64,000 nt of DNA from Desulfuromonadales bacterium (lineage in GTDB: Bacteria; Desulfobacterota; Desulfuromonadia; Desulfuromonadales; BM103), in contig JAMONP010000067.1 of assembly GCA_027065695.1 (NCBI GenBank), positions 1 through 64,000 of the forward strand, written 5' to 3'. The translations under genes were made by a program, and so were the position numbers. This document shows, piece after piece, positions 50,946 to 61,680 of this stretch (position 1 is its first letter; each line of letters begins with the position of its first letter). The notes beneath the pieces are model-generated. The model was not told where the DNA came from. It saw nothing but the letters and a program-made list of their open reading frames with translations, and did not search any database.

Positions 50946-52084
50946 TAGATGACCTCCTTCACTTTTGCCATGATCTGCCCGGGGTTGAGTGGGTCGCCGT
51001 CAACCCGGTGTACGCCGTCAATTGTGCATCTGCCTTGGGCGACACGATCGACCTCAATAATCATCTGCCCCAGGTTCATTTCAGGGACGATGATTGCCTT
51101 GGCTTGCTCAGCCAGTTCGGCAGTACGTTTTTCCGGGAAAGGCCAGAGGGTGAGTGGGCGGAACAGGCCGGCTTTGATGCCTTCTTTGCGCAGTTCATTG
51201 ACCGCATAGCGAGCAGAACGGGCGCTTGAGCCATAAGCCCAGAGAACAATCTCGGCATCTTCGATCATATACTCTTCGTTCTTCTCGATGTCGGCGCGGG
51301 CTTCTTCACATTCTACCTTGTCGACCTGACGGCGCTCTTCAGCATCGACCAGTTCGGCTTTTGTGGTCGGGAAGCCGTCTGCTGCCTTATTTAGGCCGGT
51401 GACATGATACTTGTACTCAGAACCGAAGGCTGCCAGAGGAGGAACCTGACCCTTGGACGAATCGAAGGGTTTGTACTCTTCAGGGCTGACGGTTGGAGCT
51501 TCGCGATCAATAATTTCAAGCTCACCTGGTTCCGGGAAGACGATACGCTCACGCATGTGGCCAACGATCTCGTCGTACAGAACTTGTACCGGCATGCGGT
51601 ACTTCTCGGCCAGGTTAAAAGCTCTAACCGTCTCTTCAAAGATTTCCTGGATTGATTCTGGAACCAGCGCGATGGCGGCATGGTCGCCGTGCGTGCCCCA
51701 CTTGGCCTGCATGACATCTGACTGGCCTGGGCCGGTCGGCATCCCGGTGGAGGGGCCGCCACGCATGACGTTGATAATGACACAGGGGACTTCGGCGATA
51801 CAGGCATAGCCGATCAGTTCCTGTTTAAGGGAGACGCCTGGACCGGAAGTGGCAGTCAAGGCCTTGGCACCGGTCAGCGAAGCACCGATAACCGATGCCA
51901 TTGCACCGATTTCGTCTTCCATCTGGATGAACTTTCCGCCGACCTTGGGTAGCATTGCGGAGAGTTCCTCGGCTACTTCAGTCGATGGGGTGATGGGATA
52001 CCCGCCGAAGAATTTGCAGCCGGCGTATATTGCCCCATGGGCACAGGCTTGGTTCCCCTGTACGAGAGCAGATTTTTTTGCCAC
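50945..52084 (-). CDS. korA: 2-oxoglutarate:ferredoxin oxidoreductase alpha subunit
   Basis: 379 aa. GNQACAHGAIYAGCKFFGGYPITPSTEVAEEL at the N-terminus (pyrimidine-binding domain with the YPITPSTE substrate loop), IQMEDEIGAMASVIGASLTGAKALTATSGPGVSLK near residue 53, and the C-terminal transketolase-like domain (VLWAYGSSARSARYAVNELRKEG near 285) define the alpha subunit. No gamma-domain fusion is present, consistent with a separate korC. It forms the heart of the reaction with KorB. Confidence 0.94.
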   Translation of the reverse strand: MAKKSALVQGNQACAHGAIYAGCKFFGGYPITPSTEVAEELSAMLPKVGGKFIQMEDEIGAMASVIGASLTGAKALTATSGPGVSLKQELIGYACIAEVPCVIINVMRGGPSTGMPTGPGQSDVMQAKWGTHGDHAAIALVPESIQEIFEETVRAFNLAEKYRMPVQVLYDEIVGHMRERIVFPEPGELEIIDREAPTVSPEEYKPFDSSKGQVPPLAAFGSEYKYHVTGLNKAADGFPTTKAELVDAEERRQVDKVECEEARADIEKNEEYMIEDAEIVLWAYGSSARSARYAVNELRKEGIKAGLFRPLTLWPFPEKRTAELAEQAKAIIVPEMNLGQMIIEVDRVAQGRCTIDGVHRVDGDPLNPGQIMAKVKEVI

Positions 52085-52115
52085 GTCTATATCCTCCTAA
52101 AGATAAAGGGGTTGA

Positions 52116-52307
52116 TTACTCGTCATGAACTTTGATGGCGAAGTCCGGGCAGAGCAGTTCACACTGCATGCACTTGATACAGTCTTCCGGCCTTGGGGCC
52201 GTGACCAGGAAGACATCCATCTCGAGGACATTCTTCGGACAGAATTCGACGCAGATACTGCAACCTTTGCAGTTGCGCTCGATAACTTCGATTCTGGCAC
52301 CACTCAT
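52116..52307 (-). CDS. korD: 2[4Fe-4S] ferredoxin-like delta subunit
   Basis: 63 aa. CKGCSICVEFCPKN and CIKCMQCELLCPDFA give two complete CxxCxxCxxxC/P cluster motifs. First gene of the operon, 31 bp before korA, with GGAGATAAATC ahead of ATG. The protein takes electrons from the KorAB active site. Upstream (52308-52552) are its promoter space and the mdh terminator. Confidence 0.94.
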   Translation of the reverse strand: MSGARIEVIERNCKGCSICVEFCPKNVLEMDVFLVTAPRPEDCIKCMQCELLCPDFAIKVHDE

Positions 52308-52495
52308 TCTGATTTATCTCCTTGTATTCTTGGTTTTTACGCTAAAAGAGTGAATTTCGCGGCGAAAGATAGCATGATTACCACTCTCGTTCCACAATAA
52401 TTTTGCCAACTGTTTACTTTTCCCCGCATATTTAATGTGACTTAACAATTAGAACAAAACCACCGTGAATGACGCCTGTATTTCAATATAAATAA

Positions 52496-52529
52496 AGAAA
52501 GAAGGGCAATGTCGTCATTGCCCTTCTTT
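52496..52529 (-). terminator. Terminator after mdh
   Basis: AAAGAAGGGCAATG and CATTGCCCTTCTTT are perfectly complementary around a four-base loop. On the minus strand a T-rich tail (TTTCTTTATTTATATT) follows. It ends icd-mdh transcription before korD. Confidence 0.9.
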
Positions 52530-52552
52530 GGGTTTGGCGCATAAATACAGGT

Positions 52553-55818
<3,266 letters not shown>

Positions 55819-55871
55819 TTTTTTCTCTCTCCTTAGAATTTTTATTGAAAAGTAACCAAAGCTTGTTTAAT

Positions 55872-55899
55872 AAAAAAATCACGCAGGGAAACCCTGCGA
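55872..55899 (-). terminator. Terminator-like hairpin in the icd leader (possible attenuator)
   Basis: On the minus strand CGCAGGG and CCCTGCG (55899-55883) form a perfect 7-bp stem with a TTT loop, then TGA and seven T (55878-55872). It lies about 55 bp upstream of the icd ATG and just downstream of the palindrome at 55905-55919. Confidence 0.6.
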
Positions 55900-55904
55900 A
55901 AATG

Positions 55905-55919
55905 TGTATACAGTATACA
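55905..55919. promoter_or_regulatory. 15-bp palindromic operator-like site upstream of icd
   Basis: TGTATACAGTATACA is a perfect palindrome centred on A. Its form is like sites bound by dimeric GntR-family or similar repressors. It precedes the leader hairpin and icd, so it is well placed to control TCA-cycle genes. The remaining bases to 56163 show nothing recognisable. Confidence 0.55.
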
Positions 55920-56163
55920 AACGGATTAAAGGCTGTCAAGGAAAAAGTGTGGTCTGTTTCCGGAAGGAAAACAGGGGTGTTCTTAATGAAAAGAAAATGG
56001 TTTTACAATTGTGTTCAGGGCGATAATAATCAGCGAGTATGCGTAGTAAATAAGCTTGCTGTCCCTGGGTTTTCGAAGCTACCGAAGAGCTCTCTTGTAA
56101 CAACTTAAGCGGTCTTGATAAAGTCTTGTAACCTTTGCGGTATGGAAGTGTAAAAACAGTTGC

Positions 56164-56862
56164 TTATTGCTTGGGAGTGACTGCTTCAGGGATGGGAAAA
56201 ATATTAGATTCACGGGCCTTCTGGCGGGCTTCTTCCATCTCCATTTGGGTCATGTCACGACGAATGCTGAGGGTTTGTTTTGGGAAAATCTGGCGAGGGT
56301 CCTTGATCTGGTCGCGATTGGCCTGGTAAAGCAATGGCCACAGCAGGCCTTCATTATAGACTTTTGGCTGTGCTGAGATAGTCCAGAGGTTTTCTCCGTC
56401 GCCAACAACATAGCTGGTTGCCGGTTTGACTTTTTGTTTTGGCTTAGGCTTGTGCTTTGGTTTGGGGGGCGGTGGGGATGTTTGTGCCTGCTGCGCGGCT
56501 TCTTCCTCTAGTGCTTTTGCAAATGCGACCTGATAGGCTTGTTCTTCCTCCAGAGCACGTTTCGCTTCATCCTTGGCAAGTTTAGCTTGCAGTTCCTCAG
56601 TGAGTACAACTGCACGGCGCGCATGTTTTAAAGCAAATTCGATTGAATCACGTGCATCGCTGTAATCTGTCTCTTGCATAGCCTTGCTTGCATCGGTCAG
56701 AGCGGTTCGGGCAGCCTGGTATTCAGTCGGGGCAAACTCTGACGCCTGCATGGCGTAGGCTTTGCCTACCATATACTCGGCAGCTTTAAACTCCTCCTTT
56801 GGGGGCTTGGCACAGGAGCTTAAAAGAATGATAGTTATGAGAAAAATAGCGCAGCGCAACAT
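56164..56862 (-). CDS. LysM domain lipoprotein with DUF4398-like helical region
   Basis: 232 aa. Signal and lipobox LSSC end at about residue 17. Residues 20-125 form a long helix rich in Ala/Glu (EYQAARTALTDASKAMQETDYSDARDSIEFALKHARRA), as in DUF4398 proteins. A proline-lysine linker (SPPPPKPKHKPKPKQKVKP) spans the wall region, and residues about 147-205 are a LysM domain (YVVGDGENLWTISAQPKVYN, with the IKDPRQIFPKQTL end). It probably binds peptidoglycan from the outer membrane. Followed on the same strand by nothing; aspS lies upstream, 31 bp before its start. Confidence 0.85.
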   Translation of the reverse strand: MLRCAIFLITIILLSSCAKPPKEEFKAAEYMVGKAYAMQASEFAPTEYQAARTALTDASKAMQETDYSDARDSIEFALKHARRAVVLTEELQAKLAKDEAKRALEEEQAYQVAFAKALEEEAAQQAQTSPPPPKPKHKPKPKQKVKPATSYVVGDGENLWTISAQPKVYNEGLLWPLLYQANRDQIKDPRQIFPKQTLSIRRDMTQMEMEEARQKARESNIFPIPEAVTPKQ

Positions 56863-56893
56863 AAAATGATCAATCCATTTCTACGAGCATCGT

Positions 56894-58696
56894 TCAGGAC
56901 TGTTTTTGCTGCGAGCGTGCTGCCAGGCGGATACCTAGCTCGCGCAACTGTTTTTCATCGACGTTTCCTGGTGCTTCAGACATCAAACAAGTTGCTTTCT
57001 GGGTTTTCGGAAAGGCTATAACGTCACGAATGGATCCGGCCCCGGTAAGAATCATCATTATCCGATCAAGTCCGAAGGCTATGCCGCCGTGAGGCGGAGC
57101 TCCAAATTCCAGGGCATCAAGCAAGAAACCGAATTTTTGTCGGGCCTCGTCTTCTCCAATCCCAAGCAGATCGAACATCTTACTCTGGACAGCCTGGTCG
57201 TGAATACGAATGCTGCCCCCGCCGATTTCCGAACCATTGAGGACCAGGTCGTAGGCCTTGGCTCGTGCTTTGCCGGGGTCAGTGTCGAGCAGGGGAATGT
57301 CTTCGTCGAGTGGGGCCGTGAATGGATGATGAACTGCCATGTGGCGGCATTGCTCGTCGTCCCATTCGAGCAGCGGGAAGTCAGTTATCCAAACAAATTT
57401 GTAGATGCCTGGATCAGCCAGACCCAATTTGTTGCCAAGGTGACCACGCAGGCGGCCGAGAGCTTCGTTAGCAATAGCAGGGGTGTCTGCGCCGAAGAGC
57501 AGCAGGTCGCCAGGTTCTGCATTGAGGGCGGCACCGATATCTGCCAGTTCCTGTTCGGTAAAGAACTTGGCAATCGGCGATTGCCAGCTGCCATCTTCCT
57601 GGATTTTGACCCAGGCCAGGCCCTTGGCTCCGTAGATGGCGACAAAATCAGTCAGGCCATCGAGCTCTTTGCGCGAGAAGGTCGCGCAGCCCTTGGCATT
57701 AATAGCCTTGACCAGACCACCTTTATCGGCGACACCGGCAAACACCTTGAAGCCGCAACCTTTGACGATATCGGTGATATTGACAAGCTCCATTTCGAAA
57801 CGCAGATCGGGATTGTCGACTCCGTAGCGATCCAAAGCCTCGGCATAACTCAAGCGTGGTATTGGCAGACTGATGTCGACATCAATTGAAGATTTAAAAA
57901 CCTTAGTCATCATGCCTTCCATGATCGATATGATGTCATCACGGTCAACAAACGAAAGCTCGCAATCGATCTGGGTAAATTCCGGCTGACGATCAGCGCG
58001 CAGGTCTTCATCGCGGAAACATCTGACAATCTGGAAATAACGATCAAATCCAGAAACCATGAGTAACTGTTTGAAGATCTGTGGAGATTGTGGTAATGCG
58101 TAGAAGTTGCCAAGGTTGACTCTGCTTGGCACCAGATAGTCGCGAGCGCCCTCCGGGGTACTTTTTGTCAGCATCGGTGTTTCGATTTCAAGAAAGCCGC
58201 TTTCTGTCAGGTAGTTACGCACTGTCTGGGCCACTTTGTGACGCATGATCAGGTTCTTCTGAATGCCCTCACGACGCAGGTCGAGGTAACGGTATTTGAG
58301 GCGCAGGTTCTCTGCGACTTCGGTGAACTCATCGAGCATGAAGGGTGGAGTCTTTGCCGGATTGAGGATACGCAACTCACTGATTTCAACTTCAACTTCA
58401 CCGGTCGGCATCTTCGTATTGACAGTTCCTTCCGGGCGTGGTGAAACCGTACCAATGGCCGCTACGACAAATTCATTGCGGATTGCCTCTGCCTTGGTGT
58501 GAGCTTCGAGGTTGCGGTCAGGGTCGAGGGCGAGTTGACCTATGCCGGTTCGATCGCGAAGATCAATGAAAATCAGGCCGCCATGATCACGGCGGCGGTG
58601 GACCCAACCCATAATGCAGACCTGCTGACCAACATGTTCTTTGCGCAGTTCGCCGCACAAATGAGTCCTTTTCCAGTCTCCAAGTATATCGCTCAA
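56894..58696 (-). CDS. aspS: Aspartyl-tRNA synthetase
   Basis: 600 aa from a TTG at 58696, eight bases after AAGGAG. N-terminal OB-fold anticodon domain (about 1-105: [24 protein letters not shown]), class II motif 2 ([20 protein letters not shown] near 217), GAD domain insertion (about 300-400), and motif 3 ([14 protein letters not shown] near 535). It charges tRNA-Asp. Class may be non-discriminating, which sequence alone does not settle. hisS ends 97 bp upstream in the same direction. Confidence 0.96.
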   Translation of the reverse strand: MSDILGDWKRTHLCGELRKEHVGQQVCIMGWVHRRRDHGGLIFIDLRDRTGIGQLALDPDRNLEAHTKAEAIRNEFVVAAIGTVSPRPEGTVNTKMPTGEVEVEISELRILNPAKTPPFMLDEFTEVAENLRLKYRYLDLRREGIQKNLIMRHKVAQTVRNYLTESGFLEIETPMLTKSTPEGARDYLVPSRVNLGNFYALPQSPQIFKQLLMVSGFDRYFQIVRCFRDEDLRADRQPEFTQIDCELSFVDRDDIISIMEGMMTKVFKSSIDVDISLPIPRLSYAEALDRYGVDNPDLRFEMELVNITDIVKGCGFKVFAGVADKGGLVKAINAKGCATFSRKELDGLTDFVAIYGAKGLAWVKIQEDGSWQSPIAKFFTEQELADIGAALNAEPGDLLLFGADTPAIANEALGRLRGHLGNKLGLADPGIYKFVWITDFPLLEWDDEQCRHMAVHHPFTAPLDEDIPLLDTDPGKARAKAYDLVLNGSEIGGGSIRIHDQAVQSKMFDLLGIGEDEARQKFGFLLDALEFGAPPHGGIAFGLDRIMMILTGAGSIRDVIAFPKTQKATCLMSEAPGNVDEKQLRELGIRLAARSQQKQS

Positions 58697-58793
58697 GGGG
58701 ATAGCTCCTTAAAATAATAAGTTGTGTTGCGCTCCAGCAGTCAAGACACCTTGACAAGGCAAGCGAGCATTATATCGGTGCCCTTGAAGAGCG

Positions 58794-60065
58794 TCAAGCG
58801 TCATTAGCCTTACTGTTGATTTCGTTAAGCAGGCGGGGTTCCAACTCATCCAGGGCCACTTCTTCTTGAAAACTTTTATCCATGTAACGCAGTTGAGCAA
58901 CACCACGCGCCAGTTCGTCTTCACCAAGAATCAGAACTCGACGGGTCTTTAATTTGTCGGCACGTCGTAATTGGGCTTTAAGACTTTTACCGGTGTATTC
59001 CATCTCGGCCAGAACGCCCTGACGCTGCAGGCGTGTCAAAATGGCAAAGCCGGTTTTGGTTGCTGCTTCTCCCAGGGTCGCGATAAAGAGCTCCGGGCGC
59101 GGTGGAGCAATGCTCTGTTCACTAAGCATCAAGACCAGACGTTCCAGCCCGATAGCAAAGCCGATGCCAGCAAGATCGGGGCCGCCCAGATCACTGATCA
59201 ATCCATTGTAGCGGCCGCCAGCGGCGACTGCGTTTTGTGCACCGAGACTGTTGGTGACCATCTCAAAGGTTGTTTTGGTGTAATAATCGAGACCCCGGAC
59301 CATTCGTGGGTTCACCGTATAGTCGACAGTTAATTCTTCTAGGTGCTCCCTGACTTGGTTGAAATGTGTGTCGCAGCCAATACAGAGGTTGTCGAGCATG
59401 GCGGGAGCTGTAACGGTTGCTTCTTTGCAGCCGGGAACCTTACAGTCCAGAACGCGCAGAGGGTTACTGGTATAACGACGCCGACAGTCGTCACAGAGCG
59501 CTGACAGACGCTGTTCGAGAAACTTGATCAAAGCTTCGCGATAGGTTGGCCGACATTCTGGACAACCGAGTGAATTGATCTGCAGGGCAACGTCAGGGAT
59601 ATTCGTCGTCTCAAAATAGTGACTGAGCATGGCTAGAAGCTGAGCGTCGATTTTCGGATCATCAATGCCGATTACTTCTGCTCCGATTTGGTGGAATTGT
59701 CGGTAGCGTCCTTTTTGGGGACGTTCATGACGGAACATCGGACCGATATAATAAAGTTTTGAGACCGGATCCTGAGCGTAGAGCTTGTGCTGGATGAAGG
59801 CCCGCATAACAGGAGCTGTTCCCTCAGGCCGTAAGGTCATTGAAGTGCCACCTTTATCGTTGAATGTGTACATCTCCTTTTCAACAATATCGGTTGTTTC
59901 ACCGATCGAACGGCAGAAGAGGTCTGTTTTCTCAACAACCGGGACACGAATCTCTCGATAGCCGAAGGCACCGAAAACCTGACGAGCCTGTTCTTCAAGA
60001 TGCTGCCAGGTTTCAACGTCACCGGGTAGAATGTCGTTCATACCTTTAATACCAGTAATACTCAC
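58794..60065 (-). CDS. hisS: Histidyl-tRNA synthetase
   Basis: 423 aa from GTG 60065, nine bases after GGAG; this gives the usual start SITGIKGMNDILPG. The ATG at 60080 lacks a ribosome site. Class II motif 1 (about 50), motif 2 (MTLRPEGTAPVMRAF and MFRHERPQKGRYRQFHQIGAE near 110), the histidine-A box MVRGLDYYTKTTFE near 258 and the C-terminal anticodon domain (about 328-420) are present. It charges tRNA-His. In line with aspS. Confidence 0.95.
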   Translation of the reverse strand: MSITGIKGMNDILPGDVETWQHLEEQARQVFGAFGYREIRVPVVEKTDLFCRSIGETTDIVEKEMYTFNDKGGTSMTLRPEGTAPVMRAFIQHKLYAQDPVSKLYYIGPMFRHERPQKGRYRQFHQIGAEVIGIDDPKIDAQLLAMLSHYFETTNIPDVALQINSLGCPECRPTYREALIKFLEQRLSALCDDCRRRYTSNPLRVLDCKVPGCKEATVTAPAMLDNLCIGCDTHFNQVREHLEELTVDYTVNPRMVRGLDYYTKTTFEMVTNSLGAQNAVAAGGRYNGLISDLGGPDLAGIGFAIGLERLVLMLSEQSIAPPRPELFIATLGEAATKTGFAILTRLQRQGVLAEMEYTGKSLKAQLRRADKLKTRRVLILGEDELARGVAQLRYMDKSFQEEVALDELEPRLLNEINSKANDA

Positions 60066-60198
60066 TGCGGAGGACTCCATTTGTTGGTGCTTTTATATTA
60101 ATGTGTAGGGTCTTTTACTCGTTCTAGCCCGGTCCGTCAAGCTGGTAAAGATAAGGAAATTGCATTTTCTTGTAAGATAAGCGGTTCAGGCGGGTTGA

Positions 60199-61614
60199 TT
60201 ATTTATTGCGTATCTCCGATGCGCTTTTGGCAATGTTACGATCACTCTTGCCCAGGTACATCGCTTTGTCGGCCAGGTCTATCAACTCATTCTTGGTTGT
60301 TGCATGAATCGGGTAAGTGGCATGGCCGACTGTAGCTGTCAGACGGCAGGTGTTGCCCTGGCCAGTGGGGAAGTCGAAGTTTTCTATACCGGAGCGGATG
60401 CGTTCGGCAACGATCTTGGCCCCCCGGGTATCAGTTTCAACCAACAGAGCGGTAAATTCATCGCCGCCATAACGAAAGAGCATATCGGCATCACGAACAC
60501 ATTCACGTAGCAGTCCACCAACCAGATGGAGAACCTCGCTGCCGACAAGGTGCCCGTGCTCGTCGTTGATGTTTTTGAAAAGATCCAGGTCAATGAAAGC
60601 CAGGGAAAATTCCAAGCCATAACGCTCTGAGCGGTGGATCTCCTGTTCGATGGCGATATTCAGGTAACGATGATTGTATAGCCCAGTCAGATCATCTGTG
60701 TAAATCAGCTCGCGGGCTCCCTGGTACTGGCAGGCATTGCGGAAACCAAGAGCGACCTGTTCGGCAAGGAAAATCAGGTTTTGTTGGGGGAGAAATTCTG
60801 AAAGTTCAGAATCTCGTGGGTTGCAAAGTACCAGGGCACCATGCTCCTGGTTTTCAGTTTTCATTGGAAAGATCCATAGTGAAGTCAGATCAGAATACTG
60901 TTCGGCAATTTCTGGACAGTCTTCAGCCCGCAGAATGACTGTCTGGTCCATTTCCAGCGTTCGGTTAAGCAGCAACTGCGCCAATTGTTTGGCCTGGTCG
61001 TCATCAAAGCCATTTGTTTCAATATGGCTGATGCCATTGTGGTTTGCCAGAAAGGCCAGGCCGCGGCCATGATCTTGTTCGTTCAACTCTTGCTTTAGTT
61101 CACCCAACCCTTGTTTGAGTTCACTTAACAGTGCGTTCAAAGACTCCTGGAAAAGTGAGGCGACATCAAGCTGCCCGGAAAGATGTTGACCTTTTTTATA
61201 TAGGCGTATCTGGCTCTGCAACAAACTGTTCTCTGCAATCAGGCGGCGTTGTTCCAGGCAAGTATTAATGGTATGGCGTAGCTGTTCAGGGTTACATGGT
61301 TTGAGAAGGTAGTCACGCGCCCCACTTTTTAAAGCCTGTACGGCCGATTCTACCGTAGCGTTGCTGGTGGCGAGGATAATATCTGGAGTCGGATCGAAAG
61401 AACGGGTGCGGCGGATTAGTTCCAGACCGCAGATTTCAGGCATGACCATATCAGCCAGGATGACATCGACTTGTTCGCGAGCCAAGTAGTCAAGAGCTTG
61501 TTTGCCGGAATCGACAGCCTCAATGCTGTACAGGTCGTCTTCTGAGAGAATCTCGGTAAAGAGACGTCTGAAGAATACCTCATCGTCGACAATCAGAATC
61601 TTTGGCTTTGGCAT
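60199..61614 (-). CDS. Response regulator with GGDEF output (diguanylate cyclase)
   Basis: 471 aa. REC domain 1-125: D10, D11, phospho-acceptor D55 (ILADMVMPE), K105 (DYLLKPCNPEQL). A coiled linker (about 125-165) and a GAF-like region (about 170-295) follow. GGDEF domain about 305-465: DDLTGLYNHRYLNIAIEQE, FIDLDLFKNINDEHGHLVGSEVL and RYGGDEFTALL. RDAD five residues before GGDEF is an RxxD inhibitory site. It makes cyclic di-GMP on phosphorylation, with feedback. Its cognate kinase is not adjacent. Confidence 0.93.
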   Translation of the reverse strand: MPKPKILIVDDEVFFRRLFTEILSEDDLYSIEAVDSGKQALDYLAREQVDVILADMVMPEICGLELIRRTRSFDPTPDIILATSNATVESAVQALKSGARDYLLKPCNPEQLRHTINTCLEQRRLIAENSLLQSQIRLYKKGQHLSGQLDVASLFQESLNALLSELKQGLGELKQELNEQDHGRGLAFLANHNGISHIETNGFDDDQAKQLAQLLLNRTLEMDQTVILRAEDCPEIAEQYSDLTSLWIFPMKTENQEHGALVLCNPRDSELSEFLPQQNLIFLAEQVALGFRNACQYQGARELIYTDDLTGLYNHRYLNIAIEQEIHRSERYGLEFSLAFIDLDLFKNINDEHGHLVGSEVLHLVGGLLRECVRDADMLFRYGGDEFTALLVETDTRGAKIVAERIRSGIENFDFPTGQGNTCRLTATVGHATYPIHATTKNELIDLADKAMYLGKSDRNIAKSASEIRNK

Positions 61615-61680
61615 GGAGTTCCCCGGTTTAAGAGGTTTTTAAGCTACCAAACTCCTTGAAATGAGTCAAATTATAAAGCC

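Noticed and set aside
57089-57889. 266-codon open frame on the plus strand
   Set aside because: It lies wholly antisense inside aspS and has no ribosome site.
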